A stretch of 64,000 nucleotides of DNA from Hominiventricola aquisgranensis (GCF_040096225.1 NZ_JBBMFC010000013.1:34131-98130), one strand, 5' to 3'; positions 25,789 to 34,030 are shown, counted from the stretch's first letter. Notes: a model not told the origin generated them from the sequence alone. Numbers and translations are program-made.

Positions 25789-26763
25789 ATGTCTGAATCA
25801 ACAAAGAAGAAATTTTATCAAACAGATGGATTCCGTATGTTCATGGGAAAATATGGAATCGGAGTTATCCTTATTTTTATGATCCTGGTGATCGGAGTTA
25901 TGAAACCGAGATTCCTGTATCCCAGCAACATCCTGAACGTATTAACACAGATTTCCGTTAACTGTCTGATCGCTTATGGTATGTGTCTCTGTATCACCAC
26001 CGGCGGTATCGACCTTTCAGTTGGACCGCAGCTGGCATTGGTATCTGTATTACTGGGACAGTTTATCGTAGTTCGCGGCATGAACATCGGACTTTCCGTA
26101 GTGCTTGCAGTACTTGCAGCTACTGTGTTTGGATTTGTAAATGGTTTTCTGGTTGCAAAATTTGACATGGCCGCATTCGTTGTAACGTTGGCGACACAGT
26201 TGGTTATCCGATCGATTGCACAGATCATCTCCGATGGACAGGGAATGTCTATGGCATCCCCGGCATTCAAGAATATCTACTCCGGTACACTGGCAGGTAT
26301 TCCGTATCCGATCATCTACATGGTAGTTGCATCCATCATCATGTATATCGTAATGCACTGGACTAAATTTGGCCGTTATGTATTCGCAGTCGGCGGCAAT
26401 GTAAATGCAGCGATCGCATCTGGAGTTAACGTATTCTGGACCAAGACTCTTTGCTACACCATCTCTGGTCTGCTGGCTGGTATTGCAGGTGTTATCTTCA
26501 CAAGTAAGACCGGTTCTGCACAGTCCAATATCGGTGTTGCTTACGAGACTGACGCAGTTGCAGCCTGCGTACTTGGTGGTACTTCTTTCGCAGGTGGTAT
26601 TGCAACCGCTCCTGGTGTACTCCTTGGTGCAGTTATCATCGGATGTATTTACAATGGTATGAACTTCCTGAACATCGGTTCCTACTATCAGTATATGACT
26701 AAAGGTATTATCATCATCCTGGCTGTACTGCTTGATATGGTAATCAACAAGAAGAACAGATAA
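25789..26763 (+). CDS. Sugar ABC transporter permease (RbsC type)
   Basis: 324-residue permease with about nine to ten hydrophobic spans. Family landmarks: LMxVLTQISVNCLIAYGMCLCITTGGIDLS-like region near residue 55, WTKFGRYVFAVGGNVNAAIASGV coupling loop and DAVAACVLGGTSFAGG. ATG 25789 follows AGGAGGAG. It begins 15 bases after the ATPase gene. Confidence 0.93.
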   Translation: MSESTKKKFYQTDGFRMFMGKYGIGVILIFMILVIGVMKPRFLYPSNILNVLTQISVNCLIAYGMCLCITTGGIDLSVGPQLALVSVLLGQFIVVRGMNIGLSVVLAVLAATVFGFVNGFLVAKFDMAAFVVTLATQLVIRSIAQIISDGQGMSMASPAFKNIYSGTLAGIPYPIIYMVVASIIMYIVMHWTKFGRYVFAVGGNVNAAIASGVNVFWTKTLCYTISGLLAGIAGVIFTSKTGSAQSNIGVAYETDAVAACVLGGTSFAGGIATAPGVLLGAVIIGCIYNGMNFLNIGSYYQYMTKGIIIILAVLLDMVINKKNR

Positions 26764-26846
26764 GTAATACATAAAAATTTCATATTGGAATAAACTGGTT
26801 GATCCAGGTTATTTATAAAACAAATTTTTCTTATGGAGGGAAAGAC

Positions 26847-27914
26847 ATGAAAAAGAAAATTGTAGCAACACTCTTGGTATCTGCAATGGCAATGAGCCTG
26901 GTAGCATGCGGATCTAAAGACGCAGCAGCTGATACCACAACTGACGCAGCAACCGAAGATGCAGCAGCAACTGAGGATGCAGATGCAGCAGCAGATGCAG
27001 CAGTTGACACTGCAGTAGCTGGCGGAGATCTGAATGGGGATGGAAAGATCGTCGTTGGTTATATCTCTAAAAACACTGTAGATGTATTCCATGCAACCCT
27101 GAACGGAGCAGCTCAGGAAAGACTTGACGCTCTGGTAGCAGACGGAACCATCGACGAGTGGACCGGTATCCTTGATGGAAACACTGACGGAGCTAAACAG
27201 TGTGACCTTGCTCAGGACTGCATTAACTATCCGTGTGACTATGTAATCATCCTTCCGGCAGAGGCTACCGCATCTGACCCGGCTGTAACTGCTATGGCAG
27301 ATGCTGGAATCGGTGTTGTAGTTGTTAACTCCGCTACTGACAGCACTGATACCGCAGCACTTGCATTTGCAGGATCTGATGATGTATATGCTGGTGAGCT
27401 GATGGGTAACTACGTAATGGAGAAAGCACCGGAAGGTGGCGTATTCGTTCATTGCCAGGGTATCATTGGTAACTCCGCACAGATCCAGCGTGGCGAAGGT
27501 ATTGCTAATACCATCGAGAAAGATTCTAAATGGACCAAAGCAGCAGACGTTCCGTGTGACTGGGATGCTTCCAAAGCTGTAAATACTGTTGATGATTATC
27601 TTGCACAGTATGGCGATGACCTGAAAGCTGTTATCTGCGATAACGACGATATGTCTTCCGCAGCTCAGGCTGAGTGTAACGCAAAAGGCCGTTCCGATAT
27701 CGTTTGTATCGGTGTTGATGGAAACCAGGGACCGCTGCAGATGATCAAAGATGGCGAGCTTGGCGCAACCGTACTTCAGGATGCACCTGGACAGGTTAAC
27801 GCTGGTATCGATGCAATCGTAGCTGCTATCAAGGGCGAGACCGTTGAGAAAAACTACACTGTACCGTTCGTACTTGTTACCTCTGAGAACGTAGACGATT
27901 ATCTTGCAAAATAA
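26847..27914 (+). CDS. Sugar-binding lipoprotein of the ABC transporter
   Basis: 355 residues. Signal MKKKIVATLLVSAMAMSLVAC with lipid cysteine at 21, an Ala/Asp/Thr-rich linker to about 65, then a type I periplasmic-binding fold with KIVVGYISKNTVDVFHATLNG, YVIILPAEATASDPAV, CIGVDGNQGPLQMIKDGELGATVLQDA. It is closest in style to ribose/allose-type binding proteins. High-expression codon bias is seen. GGAGGG precedes the ATG by about 7 bases, and a perfect-palindrome terminator follows. The ligand is unknown and is the key to the whole island. Confidence 0.92.
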   Translation: MKKKIVATLLVSAMAMSLVACGSKDAAADTTTDAATEDAAATEDADAAADAAVDTAVAGGDLNGDGKIVVGYISKNTVDVFHATLNGAAQERLDALVADGTIDEWTGILDGNTDGAKQCDLAQDCINYPCDYVIILPAEATASDPAVTAMADAGIGVVVVNSATDSTDTAALAFAGSDDVYAGELMGNYVMEKAPEGGVFVHCQGIIGNSAQIQRGEGIANTIEKDSKWTKAADVPCDWDASKAVNTVDDYLAQYGDDLKAVICDNDDMSSAAQAECNAKGRSDIVCIGVDGNQGPLQMIKDGELGATVLQDAPGQVNAGIDAIVAAIKGETVEKNYTVPFVLVTSENVDDYLAK

Positions 27915-27947
27915 TTCAATCGTAGATTGAATACAGATCGAGTACAT

Positions 27948-27987
27948 AAAAAGCAGGTGTGTTCAGAATTCTGAACACACCTGCTTT
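27948..27987. terminator. Bidirectional terminator (perfect 40-base palindrome)
   Basis: AAAAGCAGGTGTGTTCAGAA is followed directly by its exact reverse complement, ending in TTTT on both strands. It separates the convergent binding-protein and DUF4432 genes. Confidence 0.95.
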
Positions 27988-28017
27988 TAAAGTTATATTA
28001 AAATAAATGAAGAATTT

Positions 28018-29025
28018 TTATCTGGCAGCTTCCCAGTCGGCCTGTTTGTCAAAGAATGTAACAGTGATCTTATTGTGGAAGGTTCCGCCGGTTTTCAAAG
28101 TGGTCATCATATGGTTCTCTTCCAGGTATTTACGACCTTCCAGATAATTATTAGCTGGTTCCAGACCAAGAACATAATCTTTCTCGCCCATCATCTTCCA
28201 TTCACACATAACAGGAAGAAGACGCGGATCAAAGGAGATTGCCAGACCTTTCTGAACATCCGGGTTGTAGATCTTGGCGGTTGCCCGTTCACCTTCAAAG
28301 GTATGATAGAAGCAGCGTTCATCATAGTTGGCAACTGGCGGGATCATCTTGTTCCACTGATCAACTTCAGGCTCTGCTGCTTCATTTCGTGCAACTACTT
28401 TAGCGGAAGAAATATCTACCAGAGCGCTTTCGCTTAACAGTGGATATCCCATGTTCATGTGATAGAGCAGCAGGAACGGCTCATCCTTGCTTCCTTCATT
28501 CTTAAACGTATCTTCGATGGTCAGTTCGTTGCTGCCGTAAGCACAGTGATAAGTTCTGACCAGAGAGATCTTCTGATTGAAGATGCAAGCATCTGTCATC
28601 TTAGCAGTAACAGTAATATCGCCATTCTCTGAGATATCATAAGATACCTGATCAGCCGGAGTATGAGACATGGTTCCGTGAAGACCATATTCAGTTCCTT
28701 CATATTCGGAAGGAGATCCCATGGACTGTACACCACAGGTAGTCAGGAATCCACAGTTGAAGGATTTAAGAAAGTTCAGACCGGTCTTATCATAGTAGGT
28801 CGGTGCCGTGTATCCACACACGGAGAAATAAGACAGGTTAATTCCCTGGTAAGACAGCCGTGAGATATCGGCAGAACGGTCTGCACAGATCGTGAACTCC
28901 AGTCCGCTTCCATTGTTAACCTCAAACAGCCGCATGTTGTCTCCTTTTCCCCCAATGAGACGGTGTTCTTCCACACGGTAAAGCTGGCTTTCATGGCCAA
29001 AATAGTTACGATTCGGGTTTTTCAT
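28018..29025 (-). CDS. DUF4432 / aldose 1-epimerase-like protein
   Basis: 335-residue cytoplasmic beta-sandwich protein of the galactose-mutarotase superfamily, DUF4432 branch. Seen: ADRSADISRLSYQGINLSYF, NCGFLTTCGVQSMG, YGLHGTMSHTPADQVSY, LLLYHMNMGYPLL and GLEPANNYLEGR, with the histidines and C-terminal glutamate expected in the sugar pocket. It likely interconverts sugar anomers for the island. It is divergent from the aldolase and shares a gap containing promoters in both directions and one RpiR-type palindrome. Confidence 0.85.
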   Translation of the reverse strand: MKNPNRNYFGHESQLYRVEEHRLIGGKGDNMRLFEVNNGSGLEFTICADRSADISRLSYQGINLSYFSVCGYTAPTYYDKTGLNFLKSFNCGFLTTCGVQSMGSPSEYEGTEYGLHGTMSHTPADQVSYDISENGDITVTAKMTDACIFNQKISLVRTYHCAYGSNELTIEDTFKNEGSKDEPFLLLYHMNMGYPLLSESALVDISSAKVVARNEAAEPEVDQWNKMIPPVANYDERCFYHTFEGERATAKIYNPDVQKGLAISFDPRLLPVMCEWKMMGEKDYVLGLEPANNYLEGRKYLEENHMMTTLKTGGTFHNKITVTFFDKQADWEAAR

Positions 29026-29060
29026 TTGAATACCTTCTTCCTTTATTTTTTATACGAAAT

Positions 29061-29089
29061 ATTATAATGGAAGTACCTTGAATGTGCAA
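29061..29089 (-). promoter_or_regulatory. Promoter of the DUF4432 gene
   Basis: Minus-strand TTGCAC, 17-base spacer, TATAAT, 36 bases upstream of the ATG. Confidence 0.7.
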
Positions 29090-29094
29090 GGAAT

Positions 29095-29111
29095 ATGAAA
29101 AATTATTTCGT
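29095..29111. promoter_or_regulatory. RpiR operator candidate C (divergent gap)
   Basis: ATGAAA-AATTA-TTTCGT, one step from the palindrome at 21944. It lies just outside the -35 of the epimerase promoter and 28 bases upstream of the aldolase -35. Confidence 0.5.
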
Positions 29112-29138
29112 GAAAAATAAAAATATTGGGAAAATGAC

Positions 29139-29167
29139 TTGACATTCGTGAAAAAAAATTTTATCAT
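29139..29167 (+). promoter_or_regulatory. Promoter of the aldolase/isomerase/kinase operon
   Basis: TTGACA, 17-base spacer, TATCAT. An imperfect repeat GTGAAA-AAAAA-TTTTAT overlaps its spacer. Confidence 0.7.
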
Positions 29168-29230
29168 ATAGCCATAAAGAAAAGAACTTATAAATAGCAA
29201 AACTATATAAGTATTAGGAGGAAAAGAACT

Positions 29231-30103
29231 ATGTTAATGAACATGAAAGAGTTATTGGCTGTAGCCAATGAGCACAACTTTGCTATCCCGGCATTCAATA
29301 TTGGTACCGGTCAGATGCTGACAGGCATCATCGCAGAGTGCGAAGCTCAGAAGTCTCCGGTTATCCTGGCTATCCATCCGAGCGAGTTAAAATTCCAGGG
29401 TGATGCATTTATCCAGCAGGTAATCAAAGCAGCGAATGACACCAAGATCCCGTGTGTTATCCATCTGGATCATTCCGGACTGAAAGACATCGAGAGAGCT
29501 ATCAGAGACGGATTTACTTCTGTTATGATCGATGCTTCTCACGAGAGCTTCGAGGACAACGTAGCTATCACCAAGAGAGTTGTTGAGCTGGCTCATCCGC
29601 TGGGAGTATCTGTAGAGGCAGAGCTTGGTACCATCGGAAGCACCGACAACGATACAGAAGTTGCAGGTGGTGCTACCAACATCATCTACACCAAACCGGA
29701 AGAGGCTGTTAAGTTCGTAGAGGAGACCAACTGCGACTGTCTTGCAATTGCAATCGGAACCGCTCATGGTCTGTATCCGAAGGGATTCAAACCGGAGCTG
29801 AAACTTGAACTTCTGAAAGAGATCAAGAAAGTTGTTAATGTTCCGCTGGTACTGCACGGTGGTTCTGGTAACCCGGATAAAGAGATCGGTGAGGCTGCTA
29901 AGCTTGGTATCAACAAGATCAACATTTCTTCCGATATCAAAGATGCTCTGTATCAGAAACTGAGAGTTGTTCTGGCTAATGACCCGAAGGTAAGAGAGCC
30001 GTTCGAGCTGTATCCGGAAGCTCTGGAAGCAATGAGAGAGGTTGCTCGTCATAAGATTAAACTGTTTGGTTCTGATGACAAAGTTAAATACTACACTCTG
30101 TAA
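29231..30103 (+). CDS. Class II ketose-(bis)phosphate aldolase of the sugar island
   Basis: 290 residues, KbaY/GatY/FbaA-like zinc aldolase. Visible: PAFNIGTGQML, CVIHLDHSG (catalytic Asp and zinc His), SVEAELGTIGS, IGTAHGLYPKGFKPELK, LHGGSGNPDKEIG and NISSDIKDALYQ. It is shorter than, and clearly different from, the housekeeping Fba at 10971. Expected products are dihydroxyacetone phosphate and an aldehyde; the acceptor length (C2, C3 or C4) cannot be read. Strongly biased codons and a near-consensus promoter suggest high induced expression. AGGAGG precedes the ATG by 8 bases. Confidence 0.9.
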   Translation: MLMNMKELLAVANEHNFAIPAFNIGTGQMLTGIIAECEAQKSPVILAIHPSELKFQGDAFIQQVIKAANDTKIPCVIHLDHSGLKDIERAIRDGFTSVMIDASHESFEDNVAITKRVVELAHPLGVSVEAELGTIGSTDNDTEVAGGATNIIYTKPEEAVKFVEETNCDCLAIAIGTAHGLYPKGFKPELKLELLKEIKKVVNVPLVLHGGSGNPDKEIGEAAKLGINKINISSDIKDALYQKLRVVLANDPKVREPFELYPEALEAMREVARHKIKLFGSDDKVKYYTL

Positions 30104-30121
30104 TTAACAGACTGACAGGAA

Positions 30122-30161
30122 AGGAGCGGTTCTTCCTATCCGGACAGAACCGCTCCTTTTT
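30122..30161 (+). terminator. Terminator/attenuating hairpin after the aldolase
   Basis: AGGAGCGGTTCT at 30122-30133 pairs with AGAACCGCTCCT at 30146-30157, then TTTTT. Downstream genes would depend on read-through. Confidence 0.85.
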
Positions 30162-30182
30162 CAACATAGGGGGTAAATAAAA

Positions 30183-30854
30183 ATGAAACGTTCTGTAATT
30201 AATGCAAACATTGAATGGGCAATGGACCTTTGCAAACGTATGAATTTCCAGATTCCGGATTTCTTCTACTGGACACCGGAAGAGTGGGAAGCAAAAAAAG
30301 ATCTGACTGAGCGTATGACTTCTGTAGGTCTTGGATGGGACGTAACAGATTACGGCAGCGGAGATTTTGATAAGATCGGTGCTGTTCTTGGAACAATGAG
30401 AAACGGAGTTATGGGGGATATGACCCGTCCGTATTGTGAGAAACTCATCGCTATGAAAGATGGACAGATCCTTCCACGTCACTTCCATTATGAGAAAACT
30501 GAGGATATCATCAACAGATGTGGTGGAACCCTTTGTGTAGAGGTATGGAATTCCAAACCGGAATCTGAAGGATATGCAGTAGATTATGAGTCAGATGTAA
30601 CTGTTTACTGCGACGGTATGAAAGTAACAGTACCAGCAGGCGGTGTTGTTAAAGTAACCAATGGTAACAGCATTACCTTAACACCTTATATTTATCATCG
30701 GTTCTATGCAGAAGGCGGAGAGCTGATCGTTGGTGAAGTATCCAAAGTAAATGATGATGCAAAAGATAATCATTTCTCTGAGGAGACTCATCATTCAATT
30801 GAAGAGGACGAGCCGGTTCGTCATCTGCTCTGCGGTGGTTATGTAATGGAATAA
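30183..30854 (+). CDS. D-lyxose ketol-isomerase-like cupin
   Basis: 223 residues. It matches the D-lyxose/D-mannose isomerase cupin family: ANIEWAMDLCKRMNFQIPDFFYWTPEEW at the N-terminus split over the first helix and strand. The metal site is built from ILPRHFHYEKTEDI (His-x-His and Glu) and TPYIYHRFYAEGGELIVGEVS (second His). It interconverts an aldose and a ketose using Mn-type metal. Its place after the aldolase suggests it supplies the ketose for phosphorylation. The true substrate could be lyxose, mannose, or a tetrose. Confidence 0.88.
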   Translation: MKRSVINANIEWAMDLCKRMNFQIPDFFYWTPEEWEAKKDLTERMTSVGLGWDVTDYGSGDFDKIGAVLGTMRNGVMGDMTRPYCEKLIAMKDGQILPRHFHYEKTEDIINRCGGTLCVEVWNSKPESEGYAVDYESDVTVYCDGMKVTVPAGGVVKVTNGNSITLTPYIYHRFYAEGGELIVGEVSKVNDDAKDNHFSEETHHSIEEDEPVRHLLCGGYVME

Positions 30855-30867
30855 TGTAGTAAAGATG

Positions 30868-30910
30868 ATGCACCTCCAGACAGCAACCTGTATTTGGAGG
30901 TGCATTTTTT
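30868..30910 (+). terminator. Terminator/attenuating hairpin after the isomerase
   Basis: ATGCACCTCCA at 30868-30878 pairs with TGGAGGTGCAT at 30895-30905, followed by TTTTT. Confidence 0.88.
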
Positions 30911-30940
30911 CACAGCAACGGTATTTAGGAGGATGGGTAT

Positions 30941-32683
30941 TTGAAGAAGATTTTGAACAAGGATGTCTCCAATGTAGTAGATGAGATGCTCCTGGGGTAT
31001 TTGACAGCATATAAGAGTTTTTACAAAAAAGTAGATGGTTTTAATGCTTTTTATTACAGAGGACACCGAGAAAAGAAGGTTGCACTGGTAGTCGGAGGGG
31101 GTTCCGGCCATGAGCCGATGTTCTCAGGATTCTGTGGTGCCGGACTTGCAGATGCAGTTGCATGTGGAAATGTATGTGCATCACCCAATCCGCAGTTGAT
31201 CAAAGAAGCAGCAAAATCAGTAGATCAGGGAAAAGGCGTTCTGTTTGTATATGGATGTTATGCAGGTGATAATCTGAACTTTGATATGGCAGAGGAGCTT
31301 CTGCAGGCTGAGGGTATCAAGACGGCGCATGTGCGTGTGTGGGATGATCTGGCATCTGCACCGAAGGAGAGAATCCCGGACAGACGTGGAATCGCAGGAG
31401 ATGTGTTCGTGATCAAAGTTGCAGGAGCTGCATGTGATGCTGGATTTGATCTGGACGAAGTGGTTCGTATTACAGAAAAGGCAAGAGATAATGTAAACAG
31501 TATCGGTATTGCCACACTTCCGTGTACATTGCCAGGCAATGAGAAACCGACCTTTGAGCTGGCAGATGATGAGATGGAATATGGCATGGGTATTCATGGT
31601 GAGCCGGGGATCGAACGTGCAAAGATGGCTCCGGCAGAAGAAATCGTGGATCGTATGTATGCTGAACTGAAAAAAGAGATGGATCTGAAGGAAGGGGACG
31701 AAGTTGCAGTTCTTGTAAATGGACTGGGTTCCACACCTCTTCTGGAACTGAACATTGTATATTATGATCTGTACAGACTTCTTCATAAGGATCAGATCAA
31801 AGTATATGACGCAGATATCAAATCCTATGTTACTTCTCAGGAAATGGGAGGATTCTCCATCTCCTTCATGAGAATGGATGATGAATTGAAGAAGTATTAT
31901 GATGCTCCGTGTTATTCTCCATACTATGCAAAAGGCAGCGTGGGAACCGTCGTAAAAGCAGAAGGGGCTGACGAGGACGAGCTGATCGAAGAAGAGGAAG
32001 AGAACGTGGTAACGGAGATTACCAGAAGTAAGTCTGGTGTTCTGGAAGAACTGAACGGAGAAGATACTCGCAATATGCTGATCTATGTGGCAGATAAAGT
32101 AATGGGGAAAAAGGAATATCTGACGGAGATCGACAGTGCTATCGGTGATGGTGATCATGGAATCGGCATGTACGGCGGTATGAAGAAAGCGAAGAAACGG
32201 CTGCTTAAGATGGCTGGAGAGACAGATGTATATAAACTGTTTGAGGCAGCCGGAACCGAGATGCTGAACTCCATGGGTGGAGCAAGCGGCGTTATTTTCG
32301 GAAGTCTGTATCTGGCAGGAGCCAAAGACATGGAGCCGAAGGAAGCTATCAAAGCCAAAGAACTGGCTGCAATGGAACGGAAATCTTTGCATGCGATTCA
32401 GGAACGTGGAAAAGCGGAAGTTGGAGACAAGACCATGGTTGATGCACTTGTGCCTGCAGCAGATGCACTGGAAGCAAATGCAGATAATTCCTTGCTGGAT
32501 GCATTGAAAGCAGCGGAAGTGGCTGCAAAGCAGGGAGTAGAAGACACGAAGAAGTATGTAGCAAAATTCGGACGTGCCAAATCCCTTCTTGAGCGTGCGA
32601 TCGGACATCAGGATGCGGGAGCAACTTCTGTATGGCTGATCTTCCAGGGCATGAGAGAATATGTGGAAGATAAGATGGAATAA
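30941..32683 (+). CDS. DhaK-DhaL fused dihydroxyacetone/tetrulose kinase
   Basis: 580 residues combining both kinase domains in one chain. DhaK part (about 1-330): GGGSGHEPMFSGF, VYGCYAGDNLNF and MGIHGEPG with the substrate-binding histidine at 219. DhaL part (about 370-578): IDSAIGDGDHGIGM, the magnesium/ATP aspartates, and GGASGVIFGSLYLAGA. It is the ATP-using, single-chain type, not the PTS type. Homologues with this layout include LerK/DerK, which phosphorylate erythrulose in mycobacterial threitol pathways. Combined with the TIM-like and RpiB-like genes downstream, a tetrulose substrate is as likely as dihydroxyacetone. The TTG start is 8 bases after AGGAGG. Confidence 0.9.
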   Translation: MKKILNKDVSNVVDEMLLGYLTAYKSFYKKVDGFNAFYYRGHREKKVALVVGGGSGHEPMFSGFCGAGLADAVACGNVCASPNPQLIKEAAKSVDQGKGVLFVYGCYAGDNLNFDMAEELLQAEGIKTAHVRVWDDLASAPKERIPDRRGIAGDVFVIKVAGAACDAGFDLDEVVRITEKARDNVNSIGIATLPCTLPGNEKPTFELADDEMEYGMGIHGEPGIERAKMAPAEEIVDRMYAELKKEMDLKEGDEVAVLVNGLGSTPLLELNIVYYDLYRLLHKDQIKVYDADIKSYVTSQEMGGFSISFMRMDDELKKYYDAPCYSPYYAKGSVGTVVKAEGADEDELIEEEEENVVTEITRSKSGVLEELNGEDTRNMLIYVADKVMGKKEYLTEIDSAIGDGDHGIGMYGGMKKAKKRLLKMAGETDVYKLFEAAGTEMLNSMGGASGVIFGSLYLAGAKDMEPKEAIKAKELAAMERKSLHAIQERGKAEVGDKTMVDALVPAADALEANADNSLLDALKAAEVAAKQGVEDTKKYVAKFGRAKSLLERAIGHQDAGATSVWLIFQGMREYVEDKME

Positions 32684-32709
32684 GCAGAAACGGAGTGAAA
32701 ACAGATATC

Positions 32710-33489
32710 ATGAAAAAACTTTATTTTGGAAGTAACCTGAAGATGTATAAAGGAATCCAGCAGACAGAGGATTACCTGAAAGAGCTGGTGAAGCTTACTT
32801 CAGACATCAGCAGAGACGAGATCGAGCTTTTCATCATCCCGTCTTACACATCATTGGAGCGCGTGGGTAAAACCATCGATCAGAAGTATGTAAAACTTGG
32901 TGCGCAGAACATGTGCTGGGAAGAGCAGGGACAGTTTACCGGAGAAATCTCTCCGTTGATGCTTGAGGAAGTTGGAATCAAGCTGGTCATGATCGGTCAT
33001 TCTGAGAGAAGGCATGTGTTCAGAGAGACAGATGAGGATGAGAGTAAAAAGGTAAGATGTGGACTGGATCATGGATTTACCACTCTTCTGTGCATCGGTG
33101 AGACCGCAGAAGAGAAGAAATACGATCTGGGACCGGAAGTGCTGAGAACCCAGTTGAAGGTTGGACTTTCCGGAGTGAAAAAAGAAGATCTTGGACGTGT
33201 ATGGGTTGCTTATGAACCGGTATGGTCTATCGGTGTCAATGGTACACCGGCTACTGCAGATTATGCAGAGAGAATGCATAAAGAGATTAAGAACTGCTTG
33301 GTTGAGCTGTTTGGTGAAGAGGGAAGAGAGATCCCGGCACTGTACGGTGGCAGCGTAAATCCAGGCAATGCAGAAGAGTTGATCGTTCAGCCGTCTATCG
33401 ATGGTCTGTTCGTAGGACGTGCTGCATGGCAGGCTGATAAGTTCAATGACCTGATTCGTATGGCAAAGAAAAAGTACGAGTCTCAGTAA
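32710..33489 (+). CDS. Triose-phosphate isomerase paralogue (LerI/EryH-like candidate)
   Basis: 259-residue (beta/alpha)8 isomerase. Catalytic residues are kept: N9 and K11 in SNLKM, H97 in IGHSERR, E169 in AYEPVW. The normally invariant phosphate-gripping loop after the glutamate, A-I-G-T-G-K-T in true triose-phosphate isomerases, reads SIGVNGTPA here, and GNWKMN is replaced by SNLKMY. These changes are typical of the L-erythrulose-1-phosphate isomerase branch (EryH/LerI), as recalled. The ATG at 32710 is preferred over the GTG at 32695, but no strong ribosome site is seen. It lies between the DhaK-type kinase and the RpiB-like gene. Confidence 0.82.
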   Translation: MKKLYFGSNLKMYKGIQQTEDYLKELVKLTSDISRDEIELFIIPSYTSLERVGKTIDQKYVKLGAQNMCWEEQGQFTGEISPLMLEEVGIKLVMIGHSERRHVFRETDEDESKKVRCGLDHGFTTLLCIGETAEEKKYDLGPEVLRTQLKVGLSGVKKEDLGRVWVAYEPVWSIGVNGTPATADYAERMHKEIKNCLVELFGEEGREIPALYGGSVNPGNAEELIVQPSIDGLFVGRAAWQADKFNDLIRMAKKKYESQ

Positions 33490-33522
33490 AACTGATCTAA
33501 GAGAAGACTGGAGGAAAATAAA

Positions 33523-33969
33523 ATGAAAATCGCTATTGGATGTGACCCGAATGCACAGGCTGCAAAAGAGGAAGTAATCGCATATATCGCAAAAAAAGGA
33601 TATGGAGAAGTAACTGATTTCGGAAGTGAAGATCCGATCTACGCTAACGTTGCAATCGCAGTAGGCGAGGCAGTAGCAGCTAAAAAATACGACAGAGGAA
33701 TCCTGATCTGTGGAACTGGAATCGGTGTATCTATCGCAGCAAACAAAGTCCCGGGTGCTTATGCAGCGCTGGTATCCGATGTATATTCAGCTCAGAGGGC
33801 AAGACTCAGCAATGATGCAAATATCATGTGCATGGGTGCATTCACCACAGGAAACAAAGAGAGAGAACTGTTCGTAGATGCATTCCTTACCAATGAATTT
33901 GTGCCGGGATGCGCATCTCAGCCGAAGGTAGATGCTTTCCATAAATATGACGAAGAGCATAGCAAATAA
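33523..33969 (+). CDS. RpiB/LacAB-family sugar-phosphate isomerase (DerI/EryI-like candidate)
   Basis: 148 residues. The RpiB fold is clear: MKIAIGCDPNAQAAKEEV, the catalytic-base cysteine loop GILICGTGIGVSIAANKVPG, then ARLSNDANIMCMG with the phosphate-binding asparagine. The usual D-H-A-G start motif of ribose-5-phosphate isomerase B reads C-D-P-N-A, pointing to a non-ribose substrate. Relatives include galactose-6-phosphate isomerase and D-erythrulose-4-phosphate isomerase. The ATG follows GGAGG. It is the last gene before a terminator. Confidence 0.87.
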   Translation: MKIAIGCDPNAQAAKEEVIAYIAKKGYGEVTDFGSEDPIYANVAIAVGEAVAAKKYDRGILICGTGIGVSIAANKVPGAYAALVSDVYSAQRARLSNDANIMCMGAFTTGNKERELFVDAFLTNEFVPGCASQPKVDAFHKYDEEHSK

Positions 33970-33994
33970 GGACATATCATCAACGTAGTTCTAT

Positions 33995-34028
33995 AGAGAC
34001 AGGAATACTTTCGGGTATTCCTGTCTCT
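33995..34028 (+). terminator. Terminator of the aldolase-rpiB-like operon
   Basis: AGAGACAGGAATAC pairs with GTATTCCTGTCTCT (14 base pairs), followed by TATTT. Confidence 0.85.
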
Positions 34029-34030
34029 TA

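Noticed and set aside
26688..27947. 419-codon frame antisense to the sugar-binding protein
   Set aside because: Antisense shadow of a codon-biased gene; it also runs through the terminator palindrome.
27948..27987. 40-base perfect palindrome as an operator
   Set aside because: Its A/T-flanked form and position between two convergent stops fit a bidirectional terminator.
31217..32608. 463-codon frame antisense to the DhaK-DhaL gene
   Set aside because: No domain, no ribosome site; the sense strand has both kinase domains intact.
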